From the NCBI RefSeq assembly GCF_017876795.1, contig NZ_JAGIOR010000005.1:62001-126000 (forward strand): a stretch of DNA of 64,000 bases, written 5' to 3'. The stretch comes from Rhizobium leguminosarum. GTDB taxonomy: Bacteria > Pseudomonadota > Alphaproteobacteria > Rhizobiales > Rhizobiaceae. This document shows, piece after piece, positions 10,162-18,205 of the stretch. A model generated the notes under the pieces. It did not search any database. It was not told the origin of the DNA and worked only from the letters and a program-made list of their open reading frames with translations. The position numbers were made by a program, and so were the translations under genes. Each line of letters begins with the position of its first letter. The first letter of the stretch is position 1.

Positions 10162-10920
10162 TCAGCCGGCCTTTCGGGCGCGGCTTTGGGCGAGACGATA
10201 GCTATCGCCGTTCATCTCCAGGATGTTGACGTGGTGGGTGATGCGATCGAGCAGTGCGCCGGTGAGACGCTCCGATCCCAAGGTTTCTGTCCATTCGTCA
10301 AACGGAAGATTGCTGGTGACCAGGGTCGCGCCGCGTTCATAGCGTTGTGAGATCAGCTCGAACAGCAATTCTGCGCCGGTTTTTGAGAGCGGCACAAAGC
10401 CCAGCTCATCGATGATGAGAAGCTGGTAGGCTGCCATCTGCTTCTGGAACCGCAGCAGCCGTCGCTCGTCGCGCGCCTCCATCATCTCACTGACCAGGGC
10501 GGCGGCCGTGGTGAACCCAACGGACAGGCCCTTCTGGCATGCCGCCAGGCCGAGACCGAGCGCGACATGCGTCTTTCCCGTGCCGCTCGGGCCGAGCGCA
10601 ATGACGTTCTCCCGCCGTTCGATCCATTCGCAACGCGCCAGTTCCAGCACCTGCATCTTGTTGAGCTTCGGGATGGCGGCGAAGTCGAAGCTGTCGAGGC
10701 TTTTTACGACCGGGAACCTGGCCGCCTTGATGCGGCGCTCGACCTTGCGGCGATCCCGTTCGATCATCTCCCTTTCGGCAAGCCGGAAGAGATAGCCGAC
10801 ATGATCGACGCCCTCGGTGGCACATAGCCGGGCCAGCTTCTGGTATTCGCGCTGGAATGTCGGGAGCTTCAGGATCTTGAGGTAATGGACAAGCAGGATC
10901 TCAGGTGCTTCGGTGCTCAT
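10162..10920 (-). CDS. istB: IstB ATPase of IS21 element
   Basis: 252-residue AAA+ protein that helps IstA choose and capture target DNA. Walker A is GPSGTGKTHVA and Walker B LLIIDELGF; the arginine-rich LLDRITHHV region near the C-terminus is typical. Its start codon (10918-10920) overlaps the istA stop by four bases (ATGA), the usual coupling in IS21. I chose MSTEAPEI as the start for that reason; the frame is open further upstream inside istA. Confidence 0.93.
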   Translation of the reverse strand: MSTEAPEILLVHYLKILKLPTFQREYQKLARLCATEGVDHVGYLFRLAEREMIERDRRKVERRIKAARFPVVKSLDSFDFAAIPKLNKMQVLELARCEWIERRENVIALGPSGTGKTHVALGLGLAACQKGLSVGFTTAAALVSEMMEARDERRLLRFQKQMAAYQLLIIDELGFVPLSKTGAELLFELISQRYERGATLVTSNLPFDEWTETLGSERLTGALLDRITHHVNILEMNGDSYRLAQSRARKAG

Positions 10921-12413
10921 GCCGCTTCTTCCGCATCCGATGACAGGAGGCGCATGTACGCCTTCGCTGATGTCGTCTCGACCGTCGCCTTCGGCAGGTA
11001 GGGGTAGATGGACAGGTCCAGTCGCGGCGGCCGGCGCTCCACCCGGCAAAGGATCAGATGCTTTACAGCGTCGAAGCCGATCGCTCCGAGTTGCAGAGCC
11101 TGCTTTACCGCCGCATGCAGATCAGAAAGCTCGAAGCTTTCCAGCAAGCGCAGAACCTGCACATACTCCCGCCGGCCATGCTTTGCCATGCGGCCTTCCA
11201 TCAACCGCCGCAGAGTGGCGAATTCCTCTGGCAAGTCCCAGCCCTGGAGAGGTGCTGCCTGATCCAGCGCATTGATCTTATGCTCGATCAGCGGCAAGTA
11301 ATGCACAGGATCGAAGACGACATCTTCTCGTTCCCAGCTCCGCGGATGGCGGGCGACAATCTCACCACGGCAACCGATCACCACTTCGTCGACATAGCCC
11401 CGGACCCAAACATCCTGGTGGCCATAGGCAACCGGGACGGAATAGTCGTTGGTCTTGTACCGCACCAGCGACTGAGCCGTGACCTTGGCACTGGTCTGAT
11501 CGCAGGCATCGAAGGGCGATAGTGGCAACGAACGCATGGCAGCCAGATCGCGCTGCAGCCGTTCTCCGATCGTCTCGCTCTCGCTGCGCAGTCTATCGCG
11601 CTGACGCTTGCGGCATTGCTCCTCGAGCCAGATATTGAATGCACCCCATGTCGGAAACTGTGGGATCGGAACCATGAAGTTGCGCCTGGCGTAGCCAACA
11701 AGCCCCTCGACATTCCCCTTGTCGTTGCCTTTCCCCGGACGGCCATAGCGATCCCGGATCAGGTAGTGGGACAGGAAGCCGCTGAACAATCCGGCGCGCT
11801 TGCGTGTCCCATCGGGCAGGATCTTTGCCACAAGGCAGCGGTCGTTGTCGTAGACGATCGACTGTGGCACCGCCCCGAAGAACGCGAACGCATGGATGTG
11901 GCCGTCGACCCAGGCCTCAGAGACCGCCGCCGGATAGGCCCGTACATAGCAGCCATCGCTATGCGGCAGATCCAGCACGAAGAAATGGGCCTTCCGCTCG
12001 ACACCGCCGATCACCACCATCGCCTCGCCGAAATCGGCCTGCCCATGGCCCGGCGGATGAGCCAGCGGCACGAACACCTCCTGACGGCGCTGATCCCGTT
12101 CGCGCATGTAATCCTTGATGATCGTGTAGCCGCCGGTGAAGCCGCGCTCGTCCCGGAGCCGGTCAAACACTCGCTTGGCCGTATGGCGCTGCTTGCGCGG
12201 CACCTTCAGATCTTCATCGAGCCAATGATCGATCGTCGAAACAAATGCATCCAGCTTGGGTCGCCGGATCGGCAACTGACGCTGATAGCCGGGCGGTGTC
12301 GAATACGACACCATCTTGGAAACGCTGTCGCGAGATATGTTGAAATGCTTCGCAGCCTGACGACGGGTCATCCCTTCCGAGACGGCCAGGCGAACCTTCA
12401 GATATAATTCCAC
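10917..12413 (-). CDS. istA: IstA transposase of IS21 element
   Basis: 498-residue DDE transposase. N-terminal helix-turn-helix (GMTRRQAAKHFNISRDSVSK) followed by the RNase H-fold catalytic core, with the first Asp in HGQADFGEAMVVIGG, the second in QSIVYDNDRC and Glu in KGNVEGLVGYARR. The C-terminal beta-barrel domain is complete. Length is normal for IS21 IstA, and the gene appears intact and coupled to istB. Confidence 0.93.
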   Translation of the reverse strand: MELYLKVRLAVSEGMTRRQAAKHFNISRDSVSKMVSYSTPPGYQRQLPIRRPKLDAFVSTIDHWLDEDLKVPRKQRHTAKRVFDRLRDERGFTGGYTIIKDYMRERDQRRQEVFVPLAHPPGHGQADFGEAMVVIGGVERKAHFFVLDLPHSDGCYVRAYPAAVSEAWVDGHIHAFAFFGAVPQSIVYDNDRCLVAKILPDGTRKRAGLFSGFLSHYLIRDRYGRPGKGNDKGNVEGLVGYARRNFMVPIPQFPTWGAFNIWLEEQCRKRQRDRLRSESETIGERLQRDLAAMRSLPLSPFDACDQTSAKVTAQSLVRYKTNDYSVPVAYGHQDVWVRGYVDEVVIGCRGEIVARHPRSWEREDVVFDPVHYLPLIEHKINALDQAAPLQGWDLPEEFATLRRLMEGRMAKHGRREYVQVLRLLESFELSDLHAAVKQALQLGAIGFDAVKHLILCRVERRPPRLDLSIYPYLPKATVETTSAKAYMRLLSSDAEEAA

Positions 12414-12536
12414 GGTGTAGATCCCCTGTCCCTCCTGCTGTCATTTGCAGAAAGGAAATAGGTGGCCGGATTTTACTCCGCCCGCGGCTGGATTATTCCG
12501 CCGCTACCGTGGCCGACTTTTGCACCGCCGCTCTCA

Positions 12537-14050
12537 GTTCGCGTCTCAGTGGATGGCGTATTCCATACGGTCGGCAAATCCTGGGCAAGCTGCAGGAGGC
12601 GGCCACGATCGATGGTTGGTCGCGCTGCTGACAGCGCGGATAGTTCCTTGATCTTGCGCTCAAGCACGCCTACTCGCTCCAGGGCATCATTCCATCGGGC
12701 CTCCAGTTCGCGTGCAACATGCCGCTTGGCCGGGTCCACAAGCTCATACCTGCGACTGGCCAGCAGCGCTTCGTAGCGTGCGCCTTCGAGGTCCCGCTCG
12801 ATTGCCGCAATGACATCTCTTCGGGACCGCTCGACATGATCCGAGGCGAAGATCGCCGCTTCGACGGCACGATCAGACACCGCTTCCAGAATTTGGGCCG
12901 CAACGGCGCGATCGACCCTGACGCCGCCAATGCCGATACAAAGGCCGACACCCACGTGTGCATCGTCGCCGCGGCATTGATAGCGATGCGCGTTGCCTTT
13001 TGCGCTGCCGTAAAAGACGCGCATCATTCGGCCACAGCGACCGCATCGCATCAGTCCCGTCAAAAGGGCACGGCCGCCACGCGCTGATTTGCGATCGCAG
13101 TTCTTCTTCATGTGCGCGTTCTCGGCCAGTAGCTTGTGGTTCTCCTCGTACTCCCGCCAACTGATGTAACCTTGATGATTGTCGCGCAGCAGCACGCTCC
13201 ATTCGTCCCTTGGCTTGCGTACCCCTGTGGTCTTGCGAGCGCGGCCATCGACGATCCGCGTTCGCTGCGCGCGTCTTCCGAAGGCATAGGCGCCCGCGTA
13301 GAGTGGATTGTGGAGGATCTGCATGACGCTGTGGTAGGCTGGCGCTTTCCAGACGAGTTTGCAGACGTCGACATTGCGCAGAACGACCGGCATCTTGATA
13401 TCGGCCGACCGCAGCCACAAAAAGACCTGTCGTCCACTTCCCAGTTCCCGGAATTTGGCAAAAACGAGCCTGATCGTCTCAGCTACATGTTCGTCCGGAT
13501 CAATCTCGATCTTGCCCACTTCGCTCCAGCACAAACCTGGCGGCAGCATAAACCGCAGTTCCCCACGTCCTGCCTTGGAATCGCGTGCGGCGATGCCGCG
13601 CTGGCGCATCAAGCTAAGCTCGTATTCCGACATCGTGCCTTTCAATCCAAGCAGCAGACGATCGTTGACGAGCCGGGGATCATAGGCGCCGTCTGGATCG
13701 ATGACCAGCGTACCGGCAAGCGCGCAAAGGTCGATCAGGTGATGCCAGTCCCTGCCATTCCGCGCCAGGCGTGATGCCTCTATGCAATAGACCGCTCCCA
13801 CGTCGCCGGAGCAGACCTGTGCCACAAGCCGTTCGAATCCAGGGCGCTCCATGCTGCCCGAACCCGAACGGCCAAGATCGTCATCGATTACGGTCACCGA
13901 TGCAAAGCCGGTCGTTGTTGCGGCTCCTGCGAGATCATACTGTCGGCGCTGGCTTTCAAGATTGCCGGTGACCTGAGTCATTGTGGACTGGCGGACATAG
14001 ACCACAGCGGCGCGGCTAAGATGGTCAGGCGTGATCTTCGTGTTCATCAA
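12537..14050 (-). pseudogene. Large serine recombinase (resolvase family), C-terminus lost
   Basis: Resolvase-type catalytic domain at residues ~12-160, with the nucleophile in YVRQSTMTQV and partner motifs RxxR-like LARNGRDW. A recombinase DNA-binding domain, a zinc-ribbon (MRCGRCGRMM with later Cys residues) and a coiled coil follow. The frame reads into the end of the IS21 element at 12536, so the last part after WNTPSTETR is foreign; relatives continue for about another 150-200 residues. A separate C-terminal piece of this family lies at 30440-30620. The start at 14050 overlaps the preceding small genes. Probably inactive. Confidence 0.8.
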
Positions 14051-14210
14051 CGCCTCCTGTCTTCGTCGTTCTGTTTACCTCCAATGCCTCCAGCAGAAGA
14101 TCCGCCAGCGCTTCCACCAACCCCTTGACGTTCTTGACGGGCACCTGAAGATTTTGGCGCTCCAGCTTCAAGACGAGCTGGTCGCGATTTTGATGTCGCC
14201 TGCTTCGCAT
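14025..14210 (-). CDS. Small accessory protein of the recombinase element
   Basis: 61 residues (MRSRRHQNRDQLVLKLERQ... VKGLVEALADLLLEALEV). The ATG at 14208-14210 follows an excellent ribosome site, AGGAGAAGGGTG. It overlaps the recombinase start by about 26 bases. Short basic start and a Leu/Glu helix suggest a small DNA- or partner-binding protein. Not recognised beyond its association with this type of element. Confidence 0.55.
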   Translation of the reverse strand: MRSRRHQNRDQLVLKLERQNLQVPVKNVKGLVEALADLLLEALEVNRTTKTGGVDEHEDHA

Positions 14211-14545
14211 CACCCTTCTCCTTCTTCCTTGAAGGACGGGATGTTGCGCCTCTTTTATGAGTCGCGCCGAACGACGCCAACGCGGCCGCCAGTTCGTTAA
14301 GGCCATCGATGCTGATCTCGGGTGGCCCAAGCCTCATGCCGCTGCAATAGCTCTCGTCGAACATCCAGTTCGGCAACTCACGGGATAGATCGGGCCGCTT
14401 GTCCGTATAAATGGACATCAGGCTCTTGCCGCGACGATACGGCGAGACCTGCACCTTATTCCCGAACAGGGGATGCCATGGATAGACGATCGTCGCAAAA
14501 CGAAAACCGTATGCAGAATGTCGGTCGTTGGCCTCTTTTGGCGCG
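14047..14545 (-). CDS. DUF5372-like protein upstream of the recombinase
   Basis: Reads VYPWHPLFGNKVQVSPYRR..., sharing the PxHPLFG opening with the protein at 9012, then MRLGPPEISIDGLNELAAAL. The beginning is fused to an IS66 tnpB fragment, so the true start is unclear (somewhere at or below 14545). The last ~50 codons overlap the small gene at 14025-14210 and are low-complexity (GSAGGSSAGG), so the real protein may end earlier. Confidence 0.45.
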
Positions 14546-14674
14546 GAAAACGTAGAGCGAGCCATTGAAGGGATCACTTCCAGCATCACGCACCAGCGCC
14601 AAAAGGCTATCCGGACCTTTGCGGAAGTCAACCGGATGACTGGCCAAGAAGACCTTCGTACCAGCCGGTATCAT
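14546..14674 (-). pseudogene. IS66 TnpB, N-terminal part
   Basis: MIPAGTKVFLASHPVDFRKG through SLYVFRAKR, the standard IS66 TnpB N-terminus, then foreign sequence. The start overlaps the end of tnpA by four bases. The C-terminal part is at 8815-9005, so the two pieces once formed one gene, interrupted by the recombinase element. Confidence 0.85.
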
Positions 14675-15030
14675 GCAGAGCGTACCGCGCGGATCAGCCT
14701 GACGAGATGTGGCTCGTCGATCGCGACATTCACCCGGATCACAGCGTCGCCGATCATGATGTCCGCGGTGGAGCTTTCGCCCCGAGCCCTATCAACAACA
14801 GCCTCCGCTTTCAGTCGGGCATTGCGCCGCCACGTGAACAATTGCGATGGGTCGATCCCTATGCGCCTCGCTATCGCAGAAACGCTCGCACCCGGCTCCA
14901 TGCTTTCGGCTACCGCCTGAGCCTTCAACTCATCTGACCAACGTCGAACCTCTCGCGGCGCGCCCTCCAGGCGACCCGCAACGGCTTCGATCATATGGAA
15001 GGTTCTATGTTCGGACTTAGGTTCAGACAT
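14671..15030 (-). CDS. IS66 TnpA (transposase accessory protein)
   Basis: 119-residue helix-turn-helix protein: WSDELKAQAVAESMEPGASV then SAIARRIGIDPSQLFTWRRN. TnpA is needed for IS66 movement with TnpB and TnpC. Intact, but its partners are both broken (tnpB split, tnpC truncated), so this IS66 cannot move by itself. The outer IS66 end with CCGCTTAC lies near 15110-15117. Confidence 0.85.
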   Translation of the reverse strand: MSEPKSEHRTFHMIEAVAGRLEGAPREVRRWSDELKAQAVAESMEPGASVSAIARRIGIDPSQLFTWRRNARLKAEAVVDRARGESSTADIMIGDAVIRVNVAIDEPHLVRLIRAVRSA

Positions 15031-15117
15031 AGCAATTCATACCAAGCTCATTTCCTGAGCTCACACGAATAAGCCTGATAAACCGCTATCGCCAGACGGG
15101 GTCAATGCACCGCTTAC

Positions 15118-15518
15118 GCTTCACGCTGCCAGTCCCACACATTACTCGAACTTGGGCGCAGGCTCGGATATGACGCGGGTTACTCTCGGGAAGAGCCGGG
15201 TGCGGGAAATCCGCCCGCCCGGATCTGTGAGGGCGAAGCCGAATGGCATAGCTACCCGACCATCATCCATGCCTCGAAATGCCGCCCTTTGAAATCATAT
15301 TTCGACCGGCGCTTCAGCTTCTCGGCAATGGTATTCAGAATCACAGGCTCGCTCCACAATTCGAAGCGAGAATTTCTCCGGCGAGCGTCAACAGACGGTT
15401 AACTAAGAAAATTTGCAGCGGGCCCCTCCCAGATCTTGTCTTCGCAGCGTTAAGTTTACAGTGCCGGCCCAGCTTGCGCGCAACCACGATTTTGTCGCAG
15501 CGCCTACTTTTCTGAAAC
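15118..15518. other. Intergenic region upstream of nopC, no gene seen
   Basis: About 400 bases from the IS66 end to the tts box. Frames of up to 95 codons exist on the minus strand but are Arg/Ser-rich with no ribosome site or family resemblance. It probably holds the native leader region of the nopC-nopA operon. Confidence 0.5.
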
Positions 15519-15553
15519 TCGTCAGCTTCTCGAAAGCTGGCGCTCGTAGCATC
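15519..15553 (+). promoter_or_regulatory. tts box upstream of nopC
   Basis: TCGTCAGCTTCTCGAAAGCT followed by GGCGCTCGTAGC. This is the best match to the TtsI-binding tts box in the window, including the CTnGTAGC tail. It is 63 bases from the nopC ATG and oriented toward it, so it should drive nopC, nopA and the genes through rhcV. Confidence 0.9.
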
Positions 15554-15615
15554 AAACGTCAACTGGCTTCGCCGTCTGTTGATGGCCATGCAAACGAAGA
15601 TCAGAGGAGCGCCCG

Positions 15616-15921
15616 ATGATTGGAGCAATTGGAGGGGTTGGTAGCATTAGTGTTTCCTTGGCCCGCACGGGTCACGGAGGTGCTCATGGGCAACGGCAGG
15701 ACGCGTCCGCCGAGCATTCTGGCCAGAGCAGACCGGGTGACGCGCGCGGTCATGGCGCAAGCGGCCATGGAGATGGTGCGACCATTTCCGGGAATGACTC
15801 GCAAGCTGCAGCTCAAAGGGAAGCCTTCGATGTGGCTCTCAGGTCGGTGGCAATTCAAATTGTCAACGACTCCATGGGTGATTTCGACGACGCCCTGGAT
15901 GAAACAGAAGAGGGTGCCTGA
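15616..15921 (+). CDS. nopC: Type III secreted protein NopC
   Basis: 101 residues, Gly/Ser/His-rich N-terminal half (SLARTGHGGAHGQRQD) and a helical acidic C-terminus (IVNDSMGDFDDALDETEEGA). Matches rhizobial NopC in size, composition and position directly before nopA. NopC is a small T3SS-exported protein reported as an effector. ATG preceded by AGAGGAG. Directly behind a tts box. Confidence 0.85.
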   Translation: MIGAIGGVGSISVSLARTGHGGAHGQRQDASAEHSGQSRPGDARGHGASGHGDGATISGNDSQAAAQREAFDVALRSVAIQIVNDSMGDFDDALDETEEGA

Positions 15922-15993
15922 CGCCGGATGGTCCGGCGTCAGGAGACGCAAGTCGTCAATGGCGGCAAATCTGGAACAGAAAGGTGAAGCAAT

Positions 15994-16203
15994 ATGGTTG
16001 GTAAAGTTGGTAGCTTAGCTGGTGCGGGCGCTGCAGTTGCAACGGATATAGCTGCAAAGGGCGCTGGCGAAATCGCTTTCCAGGCTCAAATTGCGCAGCT
16101 GACGGCTGTCAGCTTGGAGGCGACGCAGAGGAGCGTGACAGTGCGCACTGTCACGACCGAACTCGGGTCAATCAAGAAAGTGGCCGACGAGCGGGTTCAG
16201 TAA
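15994..16203 (+). CDS. nopA: Type III pilus subunit NopA
   Basis: 69 residues (MVGKVGSLAGAGAAVATDIA...). Small Ala/Gly/Val-rich protein with a C-terminal helix (TVTTELGSIKKVADERVQ), matching NopA, the main subunit of the rhizobial T3SS pilus outside the cell. Preceded by AAAGGTGA. Lies 72 bases after nopC, in the same transcription unit. Confidence 0.9.
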   Translation: MVGKVGSLAGAGAAVATDIAAKGAGEIAFQAQIAQLTAVSLEATQRSVTVRTVTTELGSIKKVADERVQ

Positions 16204-16314
16204 TGTTGGAAGTAGGCGCCCCGCATTTGCGCTCCTGGCGGCGGTGCGCTGTATGAAGTCAAATGAGCCGCATTGCAACTGCCGTGCGGCTCTCTCCAGT
16301 TCAGGAGATTATCG

Positions 16315-17211
16315 ATGAATGATGCCGCTTCCCTTCATTTCGAAGTACTATCCGGACTCTATTCCGGACTGACGGGTAATTCCGCTCCTGGAGCGAACCT
16401 GATCGGCAGTGGCCTCGATTCCGATATGGTCTTCGTCGAGCAACGACTCGAGCCGCGTCATTTTCGCATTACTTTTCTTCGCAATTCGATCGAGGTTGAG
16501 GTCGAGGCCGTTGCGGCCGGAATCAGCATCGAGGGACGCGGCGATATTGCCGCAGGCGAGCGCGTTGTTGTTCCTCTTCCTGTGGTCATTCATGCGGGCA
16601 CGATGTCCATTCTCTGGTCGGCACCGGATGCAGCACAAGCCGGTCCGGCTGGCATATCGCGCCTTTCAATTCCTGTGGTCGCCATCGTGTTAGTCGGCTT
16701 GCTCGGGATCGGCGCACTCTCAGCCGTTTTCTTCTACTACGACAGCCTCGATGAATTGAGCGCCAATTCACCCGGCGCCGAGCCTGTGCCCGAGCCAACC
16801 ATCAACCGCCCTGATGATCGAGCCAACCAGGCGACGGCCAAAGCGCTGCAACAGGAAGTTGATAGAGCTGGCCTGCTCAATATAAAAATCGCCTCCGCAA
16901 ACGGTGTTTTGACCGCCAACGGAACAGTTATGCCTGCCTTGGTCGCCAGATGGCAGAAGGTCCAGGAATGGTTCGATCATCGTACGAATGGTGCGCTGAC
17001 CCTGGTGAGCGGAGTGGCTATCAAAGAGGAGAGGGCGCCATCTTCAATCACCGTTGAAGCTGTTTGGCGTGGAGCCCTGCCATATCTCCTAATCGGTGGC
17101 CAAAAGTATTTCGTCGGCGCCCTCTTAGATGATGGATGGACGGTCGAACGAATCGAGGAGGGTCGTGTGCTGCTGAGCCGAAATGGCCAGCTTGCTGCTC
17201 TCCCCTATTAG
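16315..17211 (+). CDS. Type III inner-membrane ring protein, SctD-like (Y4yQ/RhcD)
   Basis: 298 residues. N-terminal ~100 residues form an FHA-like cytoplasmic domain (LHFEVLSGLYSGLT...RHFRITFL). A single membrane helix follows at about 118-140 (IPVVAIVLVGLLGIGAL), then a periplasmic part with ring-building-type repeats. This is the layout of SctD/YscD/PrgH, the outer of the two inner-membrane rings that stacks with RhcJ. In NGR234 the gene in this place is y4yQ. The ATG at 16315 follows CAGGAG; an upstream in-frame ATG at 16273 is unlikely. Confidence 0.8.
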   Translation: MNDAASLHFEVLSGLYSGLTGNSAPGANLIGSGLDSDMVFVEQRLEPRHFRITFLRNSIEVEVEAVAAGISIEGRGDIAAGERVVVPLPVVIHAGTMSILWSAPDAAQAGPAGISRLSIPVVAIVLVGLLGIGALSAVFFYYDSLDELSANSPGAEPVPEPTINRPDDRANQATAKALQQEVDRAGLLNIKIASANGVLTANGTVMPALVARWQKVQEWFDHRTNGALTLVSGVAIKEERAPSSITVEAVWRGALPYLLIGGQKYFVGALLDDGWTVERIEEGRVLLSRNGQLAALPY

Positions 17212-17260
17212 AGTCTCCAGTTTCTGAGGCCTTTTCTTTGCAGGCCTTTTTAAGGAAAAT

Positions 17261-17794
17261 ATGATGGTCAAGCTGCCTAGCTACCCTATCGGGCCCGGCA
17301 CCTCTTCACACAGGTTCAACATCGACGACCGTGAACCAACAATCGAGCCTGCCATCCGTCAAGCCATTAACAAACAGATCAATGGTACTCATTCAAATGG
17401 CGATAAGAAGCACGCGTCGATTGGGCGGGAAACGCACACGCGGGATCTGCGGCTCGAGATCAGCGGTGTGCCGGAGGTTGGTAGTATCGACGCAGTCACG
17501 CGCGTCAGTCCCAACGAAATGCGCGCCCGGATCAACGTGGTCAACCCACGCGCGGAACTGGTCCCCCTTTATGGCCACTATCTCGCACATGAGCAGCTCT
17601 CCTTCGTCACGCCACGGCTGCGTTATCCGGACGTGCTGCGCACGGAGAAGCATTGTATTCTTCTGCAAGGCTTGGTTGACACGCTATCGGCCGCGCCTGA
17701 CGATTTGGTTTCGCGTGACGGTATTGCCGTCCTGAGAGATGAGCTGCTGCGGCTGATCCTTGCTCCGGCAGAACGCAGCTTGATCGAGGGCTAG
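17261..17794 (+). CDS. Possible SctX-like type III export component
   Basis: 177-residue soluble protein, not firmly recognised. Residues ~105-175 (LSFVTPRLRYPDVLRTEKHC, LVDTLSAAPDDLVSR) are helical and resemble the C-terminal region of YscX-type proteins. It sits before a TPR-like gene and rhcV, the same order as yscX-yscY-yscV in Yersinia, where SctX and SctY form a complex that docks on SctV. ATG at 17261 or 17264, both after AAGGA. It ends two bases before the next gene, so the pair is coupled. The SctX idea is inference from synteny and weak pattern. Confidence 0.5.
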   Translation: MMVKLPSYPIGPGTSSHRFNIDDREPTIEPAIRQAINKQINGTHSNGDKKHASIGRETHTRDLRLEISGVPEVGSIDAVTRVSPNEMRARINVVNPRAELVPLYGHYLAHEQLSFVTPRLRYPDVLRTEKHCILLQGLVDTLSAAPDDLVSRDGIAVLRDELLRLILAPAERSLIEG

Positions 17795-17796
17795 CG

Positions 17797-18203
17797 ATGT
17801 CAGCCGGACGAAGCACATTCCCGCCAATAGATATTTCCAAAACCGGTGATGTCTTCTTCTCCGAGCAGGCGCGCGATTTGCTCTGCGCACTTTCCTATGT
17901 TCACCTTGCATTTGGGCAGAGCGCACATAGCTTGGCTCTGTTGCGGCTCGCCGCTCACGCCAATTCTCAAGAGTTCGTTCTGCACGCATTCTCGCGTACG
18001 CCGTCATCTCAGAGGGTCTCGGCGACGAAGCACCAACGATCCTGGATAGACCGGACATACTTGATGAGCAGCCGTCTTCGCGCCTCCCTTTGACTCTCAT
18101 GCGCAGCCATGCCTGCGCCGGGCCGGCGGATGAAAGAGCGCGCGGGATTTTCCAAAGCTACGCCTCCCTGCGTGGCAGCGCAGTTCTTATCGAACAGTCA
18201 TAA
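17797..18203 (+). pseudogene. Possible SctY-like TPR chaperone, frameshifted
   Basis: From the ATG at 17797 the frame encodes a TPR-like helix pair (ARDLLCALSYVHLAFGQSAH, SLALLRLAAHAN) and then becomes Ser/Thr-rich noise. A shift of frame near 17961-17975 restores a protein-like continuation: ARILAYAVISEGLGDEAPTI and onward to a TAA at 18201-18203, three bases before rhcV. The joined product would be about 135 residues, the size of YscY-type TPR chaperones. Either a one-base lesion inactivates it, or the base sequence here is wrong. Position between the SctX-like gene and rhcV supports an SctY role. Confidence 0.5.
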
Positions 18204-18205
18204 GA

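Larger units (their letters stand above)
10029..12536 (-). mobile_element. Complete IS21-family element (istA, istB)
   Basis: Ends align as imperfect inverted repeats: TGTCAACGCCGGAGTAAAAT on the left and TGAGAGCGGCGGTGCAAAAG read inward from the right. Both ends carry further subterminal copies (GGCGGAGCAAAACCAGGCCA and GGCGGAGTAAAATCCGGCCA). istA and istB are intact. No target duplication is visible, and the left flank (HTH gene) and right flank (recombinase C-terminus) are different genes, which points to rearrangement through this IS. Confidence 0.9.

Noticed and set aside
11616..12407. 263-codon plus-strand frame in IS21
   Set aside because: Antisense to istA.
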